Source of the DNA: Asterella californica
Lineage: Eukaryota; Streptophyta; Marchantiopsida; Marchantiales; Aytoniaceae
Length of the DNA: 64,000 bases
Direction: 5' to 3'
NCBI GenBank assembly: GCA_036924285.1
Contig: JAYKYS010000010.1
Location: 19,071,001 to 19,135,000, forward strand
Below the pieces are notes generated by a model that made no database searches, was not told where the DNA came from, and saw only the letters and a program-made list of their open reading frames with translations. Shown piece after piece: positions 33,601 through 44,599 of this stretch (position 1 is its first letter; every line of letters begins with the position of its first letter). Position numbers and translations under genes: made by a program.

Positions 33601-34640
33601 TCTCGCACGACATCGATAGTAGCCACCCCCTTGTCCCGTCCTTGTGGTGGATTTCCTCCACCCACATTCATTCTGACAGCTTCAGCACCTCTTGCTCCGT
33701 TGTTAGGACAATTTCGCTGTAAATGAGAACCTCCACACGTCCAACAAGTGATTCCTCCAAAGTTACCTTGGTTGCCTCCAAAGTTACCTTGATTTCCTCG
33801 GTTGGGATTGTTGTCGTAACCTCTTTGACCTCCTCCTCCACCTTTGTTCCTCCATTCTCGTAACTGCACCACGTTTATCTTGAGATCCGCAAGAGTATCG
33901 GTGATGCTCTTCAGCTCGGCATGAAAATCAGAGGTGGCAGTAGACATCGTTGTTCGGACAAACGGTCTTGGCACCACCGTTGGAGTAGGAGCTGACGTTG
34001 AAGCAATCACCAATTGTGATGGTGCAGGTGCGATCGTTGTGACTACACCAGGAGTCGAAGTTGACACCAGAGCAGCATGATGAGGTTGGATGATATCTCC
34101 TTCATCCAAACTCTCTTCCATATTTGTCGCTATCTTGATGGCCTCCGCTTTGGTTGCTGGCTTCTCGTACCTCACTTGGGTTTGAATTGAAGGCCTCAAC
34201 CCTCCCACCAAGTTCTTGGTCAACACTGCTCCAATCCCCGCCATCGTTAACTCCACATTTTCTCCACTCTTCCGTAGGACCGTCCGAAACCGTTGCTCCA
34301 ACTTATCCACCCTTTCGGCATATTGCCGAACTTTCTCGTCGTCTCGTTGCTTCAAATGAGTAAGCTCCACCATGAGCTTCTCATAACTCTCTTCTGGAAG
34401 AAATTCTTCGATGAGTGCATTACTCAACGTCTCCCATGTGTCCTCAACTGCACCAGGTGTCTTGCTCTTCACTCGGTCTTCATACCACGTAAGAGCAAAA
34501 TCTTCTAAAAACTCTAGCAGTAACAACACCCATTCTTCCTTCCTTCTCACGTTGTTTCCGATGCAATCCCTTTTGAAATCTCGTACAAATGGTTCTACAT
34601 CTTCATTGTCCTTCTCATGAAACACTGGTAACTTCCCCAT
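30646..34640 (-). pseudogene. B3 Gag-Pol with about 0.9 kb deleted across RNase H and integrase
   Basis: Gag, the CCHC knuckle, protease and RT are open from 34640 to 31569. They then jump near 31570 from an early RNase H codon (DQKTKEPF) to just before the integrase core motif GPFEKWGIDFVG, with a frame change. The integrase core and GPF module continue to 30646. Compared with B1 the missing part is roughly 6512-7402 of B1, which holds the RNase H active site and the integrase zinc domain. The copy cannot act on its own. Confidence 0.94.
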
Positions 34641-34852
34641 CTTGTAACTACTCTTCTACACTTCCAATTTTCGTGCAATAACTACTCGCTAAAAGAGCAC
34701 GAACATCATCAATTCCATTCGCGAATAATCTACCATAGGTAAAATAAAAGGAAATGGTTGTAACAACACCTCTTGTGCCATCTCTTCTCCCAAGGTAATC
34801 ATGAGCCTGAGTCGCATCACCGCCTTCTCCACCATCCGAATGACGATCTCCA

Positions 34853-35329
34853 TCACAACTCAACCGAGTCCTCTTTTGAAGTCGACAACTTCTCCGTCTC
34901 AGCTCTTTGAGTCTCGTCCAACTTCTCGACTACTGACGTAAGTAGGGCGGCCACATCGACGCACTTGTGTCCTCTTGATAGATCACCCACTCCACAACTT
35001 GGACAAGGATCTTCTCCTAGAAGATGAATTGGCGCTGGTGACGATGGACCCACTCGAAGACTTAAATCAGTAAACTCCCGCTTCCCTTTAGCTCTCTCGG
35101 TTCTAATTCTAGTTGGACAATTCACTACTTTATGTCCCAACCCTCTACAAAAATAACACCACAAGTCGGTTTCTACTCTTCTCCTCGGAGATTCTACTTG
35201 AGGTTTTGTACTAGGGTTCTCAAACTCAACGATAATCTCTTTAGAGCTCTCTCCGACGCTTACTATGACATCTAAACCTTGAGGAAGGTTTCTAAGTCTA
35301 ACTTTCCAATCTTTTGAACTTCCACTCAT
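34853..35329 (-). CDS. B3 ORF2, zinc-knuckle protein
   Basis: This is an intact 158-residue counterpart of B1 ORF2, differing at only a few residues (for example SGNSKDW to SGSSKDW). Both zinc clusters are kept. Its conservation contrasts with the neighbouring ORF1. Confidence 0.62.
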   Translation of the reverse strand: MSGSSKDWKVRLRNLPQGLDVIVSVGESSKEIIVEFENPSTKPQVESPRRRVETDLWCYFCRGLGHKVVNCPTRIRTERAKGKREFTDLSLRVGPSSPAPIHLLGEDPCPSCGVGDLSRGHKCVDVAALLTSVVEKLDETQRAETEKLSTSKEDSVEL

Positions 35330-35460
35330 GTTGTGCCTTCTCAACCATTAAGTGGACAAAATATCGTTGAGGAAAATAACTCTACATCACTTTCTTAACT
35401 CTTTTATATTGAAAATCGTGTATTCTACATGCTATACATGAAATAAAATCCAATCTAAAA

Positions 35461-35778
35461 TTAAGAGTCCATGATAATATCCTCATGACCATCGTCTGTA
35501 CTAATCCTAGCAGACATCTTAAAGTTACTTTTGTAAGGATCATACTCTACTTCGCCAGGAGCATTCGTGGCCTCTACAGTGAATGATACTTTGAACTCAA
35601 CCTTCTTCACATCTGCGCCGATGCTCGCAGAAGCTTCTTGATATAAAGCAAAAATATCACCCCAATTGCAATAGAAGCTTGATCGCAACGCCTCTATACT
35701 TAACTTTGGCTTTTTCGTCTCCGTTATAACTCCCAAACGTCTCTTCTTCAACTTCGGCACTCGAACTGGATTCCCCAT
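35461..35778 (-). CDS. B3 ORF1, highly divergent version
   Basis: The frame is open over 105 residues and has the same length, start (MGNPVR) and position as in B1. However, I count about 33 residue differences from B1, roughly 30 percent, while Gag-Pol and ORF2 on either side differ by only a few percent. The NAPGEVE core, the EASASIGADVKK helix and the acidic end are kept. The divergent patch spans about 35390-35790, including some flanking noncoding DNA. Confidence 0.6.
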   Translation of the reverse strand: MGNPVRVPKLKKRRLGVITETKKPKLSIEALRSSFYCNWGDIFALYQEASASIGADVKKVEFKVSFTVEATNAPGEVEYDPYKSNFKMSARISTDDGHEDIIMDS

Positions 35779-35999
35779 GAAGTATCTTCAAGATCTCCTT
35801 GTATGCCGAAACGTATATCTCTTAGTTGGTAAGAGATCTCTCCAAGATTTTTGTGGTCTCCAGTAGCTCAACCTCCAAGCTACTAAATCATGAAGTTTCA
35901 ACAGAAACTTCCCTAATCAGAAGAGATGGTGATGACTGTACAAATTTTCAGAGAACTGAAATTTGTATATTTTCACTTCCCTCATGGTTGTCAACCCCC

Positions 36000-36380
36000 T
36001 CCACTTTGAAAAATTCTTTCTCCCTCTTCAGACCTCATTTTCTCATGATTTCTTTTGTCTTGGATAGCTTATCAGCCAATCTAAAACACTGGAAAGTTTC
36101 TCAGGAAAATAAAATTCACAGAAAATCTGACACTGACTGTAAATTTTTTTCAGAAAACAGAATTCCTCAACTCTCACGAATAGACCCCCTCAACTTTGAA
36201 AAATCATTGCTCCCTCTCTCGACCACCTTTTCCTATGATTTCTTTTGTCTTAGATAGGAAATCAACTAATCTAAAACACTGGAAAGTTTCACAGGAAAAT
36301 AAAATTCACAGAAAAGTTGACAGCGACTGTACAAATATTCCAGAGAGCAGAATTTCTAAACTCACAAATTTCTCTCCTCT
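36000..36380 (-). repeat. 190-bp tandem repeat in the leader of B3 (two units)
   Basis: TTGAAAAATT/C recurs at 36006 and 36196, the same 190-bp step as in B1 and B2. Confidence 0.9.
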
Positions 36381-36449
36381 AATAACTTTTCTCTCCTCCT
36401 TTCTCTACAACTCTTGTTGCTCCTTCTTTCAACTCTCCTCAAGCCCTTT

Positions 36450-36620
36450 CTAAGTGAACAAGATGTAAAGAATGACTTTGAACGCGTCATATATCACTAC
36501 GGGATACACGAAAGGTTCTAACGTTGCTAACATCGCGTTAGCTCTCTCTCCTCCCAACGTTCTCTCAATGTGCTCTCTCATAATCTCTTTTTGTCGAATA
36601 TAGAACTGAACTCTAAACAT
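36450..36620 (-). CDS. B3 ORF0, small protein of unknown function
   Basis: This 56-residue frame starts at the ATG whose complement is at 36618-36620 and corresponds to B1 ORF0. The hydrophobic C-terminus is kept. Its function is unknown. Confidence 0.42.
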   Translation of the reverse strand: MFRVQFYIRQKEIMREHIERTLGGERANAMLATLEPFVYPVVIYDAFKVILYILFT

Positions 36621-36645
36621 CGTTCAAAGATCCCTTCAAGTGAGG

Positions 36646-36662
36646 TCCCGGCAACGGAACCA
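36646..36662 (-). other. Primer-binding site of B3
   Basis: The minus strand reads TGGTTCCGTTGCCGGGA, identical to B1 and B2. Confidence 0.75.
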
Positions 36663-36666
36663 AAAA

Positions 36667-37581
36667 TGTAAACCCTCCGCGGTCCTATCGATCAACTACC
36701 CCCCCGATCTCTCAACCTCCACGATCGTCATCCACGAATCTGCAACATGTCGGGCCTGTCTCTCACTCAGGGGTCACCTCTGATGGCTTTGATGGAAGCA
36801 CACCATGAACTTGAAGGGAAAATGCTAAGTTCACGCATTCATACACCCACAAAATTATCAACTAAAAATCTCCTTAAACACATCAACTAAAATCCTCCAT
36901 TCTAACGACGTCTCTCAAGTTCTCACATGCTAAAAATATCCCACACTCTCTATATTACTCAAGTTGTCATTACGACAATGTGAAAACAAGGATGAGGAGC
37001 TCTTCTCTACTCCTCTATTTATACATTCTAGGTTTTTACTTTGGTACCCTCCGGTAACTCAGCCGTAACTATTTTTACCGGGTTTTACTAAGATATTACT
37101 TAAGATAAAAGCATTGATCACATGGGCTTTTTACCTTTTCACATGGGCTTATTCCTTCAAAGTCAACAACTTCTAGAAGGATTCTGGAATATTCTCAAGG
37201 AATATCGAATTTCCACCCCCCCTCTACACTAGGACCCACTAAAAAGGAAACATGTGGAATCTCTTCTTGTTTTTATTGCCCACAAAGTCCACAACTTTAA
37301 TCCAACCACTAATATCAAGTCAAAAAGGAGATAAGGGATACTTTCCACCCCCTTTCTACCTTTTAGACAAGATGACAAGATAGTAGTGCTCACTCTTTAG
37401 CAAATATCTGAATTCTGCCAAAAGTACAGCTAAGTTTAACCATAACTAACTTTTAGCTAGTCATGACTAACTTGATACCTCCTTAAAGTACTTTGGCAAC
37501 CAATAAACATTCTCAACACTTAGTTATAACTAAAGACCTTACTAATAGACAAACTTCCTATGTGTAACATAGGTCGTTACA
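36667..37581 (-). repeat. 5' LTR of B3
   Basis: It is 915 bp and pairs with 29717-30632. Differences include CACGCATTC/CACTCATTC and AAGACC/AACACC near its outer end. Confidence 0.95.
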
Positions 37582-38608
37582 GTCCCAACGTGAGAGTGAA
37601 GCTGGGTGATGTGGAGGTAGATCAATACTTCTTCGTGCAGTCTTTTGCTTCATATCCTGTGATTCTTGGTCAACCTTATATCACGGCAGTTAGAATGGAG
37701 ACGAAGATGATGGATGATGGATCTCACTATGCTAGGATCCGTAGTCCGGATGATAGACGTTTTGTGCAGTTTCTGACCATTCGTACGAACCACGAACGAA
37801 ACCGACAAACTTTGAGAGATTTTCCTATCTGCAGGAGCAAGGGTTTTCAGAAACCACTCTTGTAGGTCGGGATACCAAGAGTGATAGATCTGTTACTACT
37901 ATGATCCCGCTTGAGCAGCATGTGAGATCACAACAGGCTGACGAAGAGGTTGCTCAAGATTTAAAGAGTAGTTACACTGTACATAGTTGGAAATCTGGTT
38001 TGATGACTTTCAGTTCTGATGATTGGAGTGAGTTCACGCGAGTAGAGGATTTGATTGAGAAGAGTAGAAGACAGATGGAAAAATATGTAGAAAATCTACA
38101 CTGTACAGGAGTTCTGAATGAAGGTGAGATGATTTCTGGTGTTTACGAGGAGTTTGTAGGTGTACAGTCTTTTGTTCGTTGGCTGGATGATGTAGATAGG
38201 TTGATGGATTAGATGGGAGGAAGGGTGGTGATCCCTATCCACTCTCGTAAAGTCTATGAGGAGATTGTCTCGTGTTTACAATCTCGTCCTCATCCGAGAT
38301 TAGAGAGTGGATGGAAAGATGCAATCTGCTGGTGTGGCTCTCGTGAAGAAGCAGAGGTTCACACCGAATACAAAACTGTAGCGAAGAAGGTGAAACCAGT
38401 GACGGCCCAGTTACCTGTTGATTCACGATAGCAGATGGAGTTAGCGGCCACTGAGCATGTACTGAGAGATCTTAAACAAATAAGACACAAGTTTACTCAA
38501 GAGACACTCGAGCAACTCCAGATAGGAGGGGGTGGCTTCTTGACTGAAGTGGAGAAACGAGCTTTTGAGCAGATGATAGTTAGTCATGGAGAGGATGACA
38601 AGAGATGA
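37582..38608 (+). pseudogene. Element C, end of protease and an uncharacterised C-terminal region
   Basis: The protease continues (PNVRVKLGDVEVDQYFFVQS, then VILGQPYITAV, the second retropepsin motif). One frame change falls near 37840. An acidic, helical region without a known fold follows (EEVAQDLKSSYTVHSW ... FVRWLDDVDRLMD). TAG codons at 38210 and 38429 interrupt it, and it ends at TGA 38606. No RT follows before the LTR. It may be the remnant of a longer polyprotein or a specific feature of a non-autonomous element. Confidence 0.75.
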
Positions 38609-38700
38609 AGACGCCCCGGCTGAGGCGGAGGAGAGTGACGATGAAGAAGAACAAACAGAAGACTGAAGAGGTTGACACATGCCGGAGGATGTGCAGGTTT

Positions 38701-38712
38701 GGAGGGGATGGA
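38701..38712 (+). other. Polypurine tract of element C
   Basis: GGAGGGGATGGA directly precedes the 3' LTR and includes only one pyrimidine. Confidence 0.7.
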
Positions 38713-40027
38713 TGTCGTGATGTGAATCATTTTACATTGTAAATAATTCACCTCTCTGTCAAGCGTTAGTCTCTCTGAGTGAAGTTAGGATCTCAGAGAA
38801 GTCGACACTAGAGGATGTTACATATTTTGAGTCTTAGCAGGTTGATTACTATGCAGATGGAGTTAAGCTCATGGGTTGTAATTACATGTCGCCCATGCAT
38901 GCTTCCTAGCGAGATTAGGTTATCTTTCGGGATTACGTGTCGTTTTACATGAGTTTAGAGGTTACGTTGGCACTTTAGGGGCTTGACGTGGTAGCCTATG
39001 CGCAAAATTAAGTCATCACGTGGTTTGGGACACTAAAGGACAGGGGAGTGAAGCTATGAACTCCCATTGGTCCAAATTTATCTTTGTGTACTGCTAAACT
39101 TAGTAGTAGGGATCTTAAGAGGAATTCGAGCATTTGGAGAGGAGACAACAAAATCTGAGAACACAAGAGGATAAGGCTCGTCGTGCCAGTCGCTGTCAGT
39201 GAAATTTTTTATCGATTTGGAGCAATAAAGAAGGAGTTATGGCTCATTGAAGTTCGATTTGTGTCAGAATTGCAGCACTTCTGTTGATTTTGAAGTTTTC
39301 GGTGTCAATCGCAGTAGATTTGAGAAAATCGTTTCAAACCTTTGGGTCACATTCACTGTCAGTAGGGCTATGACTGTCCTCAAATTTTCATGTCAATTGA
39401 GTGATTGAGTAATTCGAGGCGACCGCTGAAGTAGAGGGGGTCCGAAAAGCTCTCAATCTAGAACAGCAACTTCAGAGAGCGAGATCTGGAGTTCTGTGTA
39501 CAATCAAGAGGTCCAACTTCACAGGAGTGTTCAACAAGCTGTGTACTGCAAATCCTGTAAGAATCTTCGAAAGTGATCGAGCCAATTCTCTGTTCTAGGT
39601 CGAAATAGCTGTCTGGGTATCAGAAATTGCCGTAATTTCTCTGCTCAGAACGTTTCTGTCCATATCTCGGTGCTCTGAATTGATCTCAAGCTGAAACTTC
39701 GTATGAATGTCAGTAGGGCCTCATTTACATGTAGGAGAAATTCTGAAGTTTGAACCATCGTATGTTTCTGATTCTGGACTGTTAAAGTTTGCTGTCTGAT
39801 CTTATTACTGCTAGTCTAGCTTGATTTTCGCTTCCTGAACATACTGGAGGGTCCATTCGACCTGAGTGAGTGTTTATAGTGTTCCCTTTTGATCTAAAGC
39901 CTACCTCTGGATAGTAAGCAACCATAGCCTGAAGCCCAACGCTTCTCTGAGTAGACTGAACACATCCTTCAAGATCATATCACAGTCAGAAGGTTCCGCC
40001 TTTCCCAAGAAAACTCTCAACTCGACA
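38713..40027 (+). repeat. 3' LTR of element C
   Basis: It matches 26066-27380 with scattered substitutions and small indels and ends CTCAACTCGACA at 40027. Confidence 0.92.
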
Positions 40028-42431
40028 ACGTATGATATGAACTTCACCCCCGAAACCTTTTAAGTCATACGCTTAAAGCAACTATGTTGAGATCATGCAT
40101 AGCAAAAAATCAGAATACTTAGACTCTGAAACCACCTCATTTCATGGTACCGATTTTCAGTGTGTCACTACCTTTTTTTTGTTTCAACGAAAAAGCCATC
40201 TCTCTTGTCATTGAGATTTTGCCGAAATTGGCATTGGAGGGCAGGCGGCTCATCACTTTGTATCTGATGAAAGAAAGAAAGAAAGATAATTATACAAGAG
40301 AATCATATGATCGTTGAAATCTCCTCATTCTGACAGCAACATGTTTGTGTGCAGGGTTGCAAGGACATCAAATCAGGGTGCTAATTAGTTTCAACTTTAA
40401 CTCTGTATTTGTTCCATTGCTTACGAACTTCATAAGTTAAACCGTGCCAAGCTACCGTTATTGAGAGGAAACTTCAGACCTTCTCGTTGGAGCAGTTCTT
40501 TCGCATGGTATCTAGCATATGATAGATATATTCTGGTCTCTAGGAAGCCATCTGGTCATTAAAGCATCGGTTTAGCGATCATTCATCTCGGTTATGAATG
40601 CATTAATGAATGCATTAAAGTCTCGACGAATGAATGCATTCGGACATGAATAACAATACCTCTTTGTGCAAACTACGATTGAAGCACAGGCAAAATCCCA
40701 AAGCTCATGTTCATAAGGTACAAATCATGTCAATGGTTCTATACATCACCTGAGCAAATGTAGTGACGCAGGATTACTCCTTTTGCCCATTTAGTATACA
40801 AGATATCGTTCCCACAGAGGATTTACGTAAGTAATCGCTGCTCTAAGTTCTAGGATCTGTTCAAACACACAAACACACGGGTTTTGCCTAAAAAGCCCGT
40901 CTTCTCACAAAACCACACAAAACCACACGTCTTCCAGACACGCCACATGGTGCTCTGGAACTAGACAAACAACTACCAATTAAAATATCACACAATTATT
41001 CACAGAGAAGCTCGGGAAGACGATATTCCTGCTTCCAAGTTGCTTCTTCCGGTCTTCTCGATACCGTCTTCCCGAAGCGATTCTCGTCTTCTGGGGGTTC
41101 AGCTCGTCTTCTCACACCTCCAGAAAGCTGTCCTGCTTCGCAGAAGTCGACTAGCAACAGTCGTTACACCTTATTCTCACACTCACATTCCAACGGGTTA
41201 GATTAATCACAAGGTGTATGCCCCATGTAGCCTTCCCAGGCTTCTACCTACGAAAATGGTCTTCCTGCAGCACTACAACGACATTCACCTTCACGGAAGC
41301 TCAATAGAAGTCTCGGAAGAATGTAAGAAGATGTAAGAAGATGGGGAAGATGGGGAAGAAGGGAAATCCAAACGAAGATCAAAACAAGATAAGAATAAGA
41401 AATTAAGACTCCGACAGGCTTCTAGTCCGGATCCTGACTAACAAGCCATCCCTACTTGTAATAGTTTGGGGAGGAAGACAACAAACATGTGTACAGTTGC
41501 ACCGTCTTCTTCTTGAGGATGTCGTCTTCTGCTGTGGGAAGAAGGCTTCTTTCTTCTTCACTTCGCTGCTCCGGCTACTCTGTCTTCTGGGATCCCTTAC
41601 CCATAAGACCGTCCGTACGTAGATCCCAAGTGCTCTACTGAACGAGCCAAGCTACACTTCCACAACTGCTGACAGCCACCGCCACTCAAGAAGAACACTT
41701 CCCATGCACAATTGGGAGCGAATTCAAAGAACCCACCATCCAGAAGACACGAGCAAAGCCTCTGCACTCAAATCAGCAATCCATTCCCCGAGAAGAAGAT
41801 ACATAGGTGTTGGGAAGCTCACTCCCTCTACTGTCTGCTCCTACTCCTCGACACATCAGTCTAACCAGCAGGACTGCACGAGGATGTCCTTCCCTGCTCC
41901 TAGACTGTCCACTACTCATCTACATCTCTGAATCGCTGCTGGTGGTAAGAGAATGCAGACTTCTTCCTGCGTTATCTCTTTATTCCAACATCGAGTGTAG
42001 TGTACACTGTGTACCTCTAGTGTCTAATCTATCTCATGCATCGTAAGATTGGTATGTGTGTGCAGGCTGCCAGTTTCTTCGAAGACTCCCATGTGTGTCT
42101 AATCTGTCTGCACCGTAAGATTGGAATGTGTGTGCAGAACTCAATTCTCCACACAGGTCCAATTTCCTACTCTACGATCCTTCTTAACCATCTGCCATGA
42201 GAAAACAGAGGAGGTGACCGCCAGAGAGAGATGGGCGTTGTCAGGAGGCTGCCACCCCACATGCACACCGTTCCCTTTCCAGCTTTAGCCATCTACCTTG
42301 TTTACCCTGCGTTGCCTACTCTGTCACATGATCACTGATCTAAAATTAAACTGGACATGCTATTTTCTAATATAGCATATTGGGCACTTACTAAGTTTGG
42401 ACAAGTCCCTGGTCTTCTGGGCTTTGCTTAT
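40028..42431. other. Repetitive DNA without a supported gene
   Basis: There is no coding frame that I trust. Noted are a GAAA run near 40266-40285, three GAATGCATT words at 40595-40640, and a duplicated block ending GTGTGTGCAG at about 42019-42066 and 42092-42137. From about 40900 the DNA becomes rich in GTCTTC/GAAGAC. Confidence 0.6.
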
Positions 42432-44330
42432 CTACTCTAGTGACTCGGATGCCATTTCCACCTGATCTACTCCTACCTGAACTACTAAAACGGCTTCTGA
42501 TACGCTGGGAAGCCCTGTAATTACCTCAGGTGTCGCTGAGGTGGCCTCCTCCTCCACGTTCATCGCTGGCTCTGCTGCTGCTGCTTCGGAAGACAGAAGC
42601 GTCTTCTGGGAAGCTGGGTCGATTTGTGCTTCCTCGCTCTTCTGAGGCACTAGTTCGACACTGGGAGCCATGATGACCTCATAGGGGTCCGGGGAAGTCG
42701 CTTCCTCCACACGGAATACCTAGGAAGACGGCTCGTCTTCCTATCTTCCAGAAGACGTCTTGTCTTCCGGGGCATCTTCCGGGTTCTTCTCGGCTTCCAA
42801 CGCTGTCACTACCAAGTGTACAGCGAGGTCGAACTCCCCCTTCTCCAAGTCTGGTCTTGTCGATGATGCTGGTGCTTGGGAAGACGTGTTTACTGATGGC
42901 GGGATCAAGGGAAGACCATAGAGCGTCTTCACTCCCTCTATCTGCCGATCCAAGTACCTGAACATACTCTCCTTGCACTCCACCAACATTGCTTTGGACT
43001 CCTCGTCCCACTCTCTAGCTAAGGTATGGAGCTTCCTACCCGCGGTGAAGTTAAACTTCTTCCGAAGTGCCTCCACCGAGTGAGCTAGTAACCCCTGCGC
43101 ACGGGCTTCCGCTGCTTCTCTCTGAGTCTTCTCGGCCGCAACCTGCGCTTCTGCGACTTCCCGCAGAGTCTTCCACGTCGTCTTCTCTTCTGCAAGGGCG
43201 GTGAGCTTATCCCGTACTCGCAGAACCTCCTGGTCATGCTGCTGTAAGCGCGCCTGCAACTCCTGGTTGCTCTTCTTCAGCTGCACTAACTCCTTGGAAG
43301 AAGTGACGTACTTGTTGTGAGTCGAAGGCTCAGTCCTTCCCTAAGTCCTCACAGTATAGCTTCCACTCTCAGAAGATGAACCTAGTCTTCCAGAAGACAG
43401 CTACTCCGTCTTCCGGGATTCTAACAGTGCTTCCTAACTTCCTCTCGTCTTCCGGACTATATCTACTCAATCCTAACTAAGCAAGGCCTCGCATGGATTC
43501 CTAAGAAGACAACCCACCTTGCATTACATCCTACTTCCTATCAGAAGATACAAGATTTGCGAAACATAAAATGCATAACAGGTTCGGAAGATGGTTGCGG
43601 GCTCCTGCGGTGACAGTGGCCTCTGGGAAGACTCCCGGGACAGCTTCTGATTCAATAACGTTCTCAGAAGACCTCCCAAAGCCAGGCTTCCCTTCACTGG
43701 TCTCACCTGTCTTCTGCTTCCTACACGCAATCTATCTTCACAACAGACTCAAGACATTTGCACTCTGTTCTTCTGACTTCTCACCTCTCATACGCACTCA
43801 GAAGAAGCTTGCTGCTCGGTGGGAAGACATGACCCTCGACCATTCTCTCCAGATTCTGCCAGCAAGTCTTCTCACGACTAAGTTTGGGAAGAAGAAGGAA
43901 TGGCTGCTATGGGTCGGACAGAAGAGATCCAAAATGGACCCTCATGTCTTCTCGCTCATTTTGCCAGCCTTTCAGTCTTCTAGTCTCTCTAGGAAGATGT
44001 GGATTTGAGAAGCTTGGAAGACCGGGAGGCACAGGCCTAGTCCCCGACTTCCAACTTCTCGAAATAACAAAACAACTCACCAAGCCACTCAGGATTCGTA
44101 CCAAGCCGCTCTTAACACAAAAGCAACACAAATCCACTCTTGATATGAATTGTATACAGTCGACTTCCGGAGACAGTCTTCCGAAGACGGTCTTCCGAAG
44201 ACGGTCTTCCGAAGATGTTCCAATCTTCCAAAGCGTCTTTTGTCTTTCGTCGTCTTCCGTCTTCCGCCGTCTTCCGGGAAGTCAGCTTCTTATTACAAAC
44301 AACCCTTAAGATCATCTTCCTGCTAAGGAA
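40900..44330. repeat. Segment dense in GAAGAC/GTCTTC hexamers
   Basis: The hexamer GTCTTC or its complement GAAGAC recurs dozens of times, far above the surrounding DNA. The most regular part is a repeated GTCTTCCGAAGACG unit near 44177-44217. The pattern crosses both coding-like and noncoding DNA, so codon use alone does not explain it. It probably reflects an old repeat family. Confidence 0.7.
42432..43286 (-). pseudogene. Broken ORF with a coiled coil, probably transposon-derived
   Basis: One minus-strand frame runs from about 43286 to 42432 with two TAG codons between 42710 and 42745. The first part is a long heptad-like coiled coil (KSNQELQARLQQHDQEVLRV, then Glu/Ala/Arg-rich repeats to about residue 75). 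A possible globular part follows (LHTLAREWDEESKAMLVECK), then an acidic, Ala/Glu/Val-rich tail. No ATG is seen at the start, and a TAG lies about 22 codons upstream. It could be a Gag-like or accessory ORF of an old retroelement. I do not recognise a family. Confidence 0.4.
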
Positions 44331-44599
44331 GATGTAACCTTAAGTAACAACGCTTCTTCAGTTATACAAACAAGTTATTAATCTCAAAAATTTCAAAAAT
44401 TCGTGAATCCTGTAATTTGTGGGCACCACAGCAAATCTCAGCCTCGGAAGTCGATATTGTACTAGAGTTTTGCTGGAACATAATTTGCCCCTGGCTACAT
44501 TTGATAGGGTAAATCTTACATTCTAGTTCCAGAGTCCCACTTTCCAGTCTCAGAGTGGTAGCCAGTGTCCATTTCTCATATAAGCTAGCGTCTCGACTG

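Larger units (their letters stand above)
29717..37581 (-). mobile_element. Element B3: family B retrotransposon with an internal deletion
   Basis: LTRs of 916 and 915 bp differ at about ten sites. The 4-bp target duplication is GTCC (29713-29716 and 37582-37585). Removing B3 joins the protease of element C in frame. The interior is about 900 bp shorter than in B1, from a deletion between RNase H and integrase. By LTR divergence this is the oldest of the three B copies. Confidence 0.95.
26066..40027 (+). mobile_element. Element C: older Gag-protease LTR retrotransposon without reverse transcriptase
   Basis: Two 1315-bp LTRs (26066-27380 and 38713-40027) flank a primer-binding site, a decayed Gag-protease frame and a polypurine tract. 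Without B3 its interior is only about 3.5 kb and contains no RT, RNase H or integrase motif. The LTRs differ by many substitutions and several small indels, so it is older than any B copy. The flanks (ACGA before, ACGT after) give at best an imperfect target duplication. Confidence 0.88.

Noticed and set aside
44177..44217. Regular GTCTTCCGAAGACG units as a CRISPR-like array
   Set aside because: The units are too short and lack unique spacers, and the context is a eukaryotic repeat.
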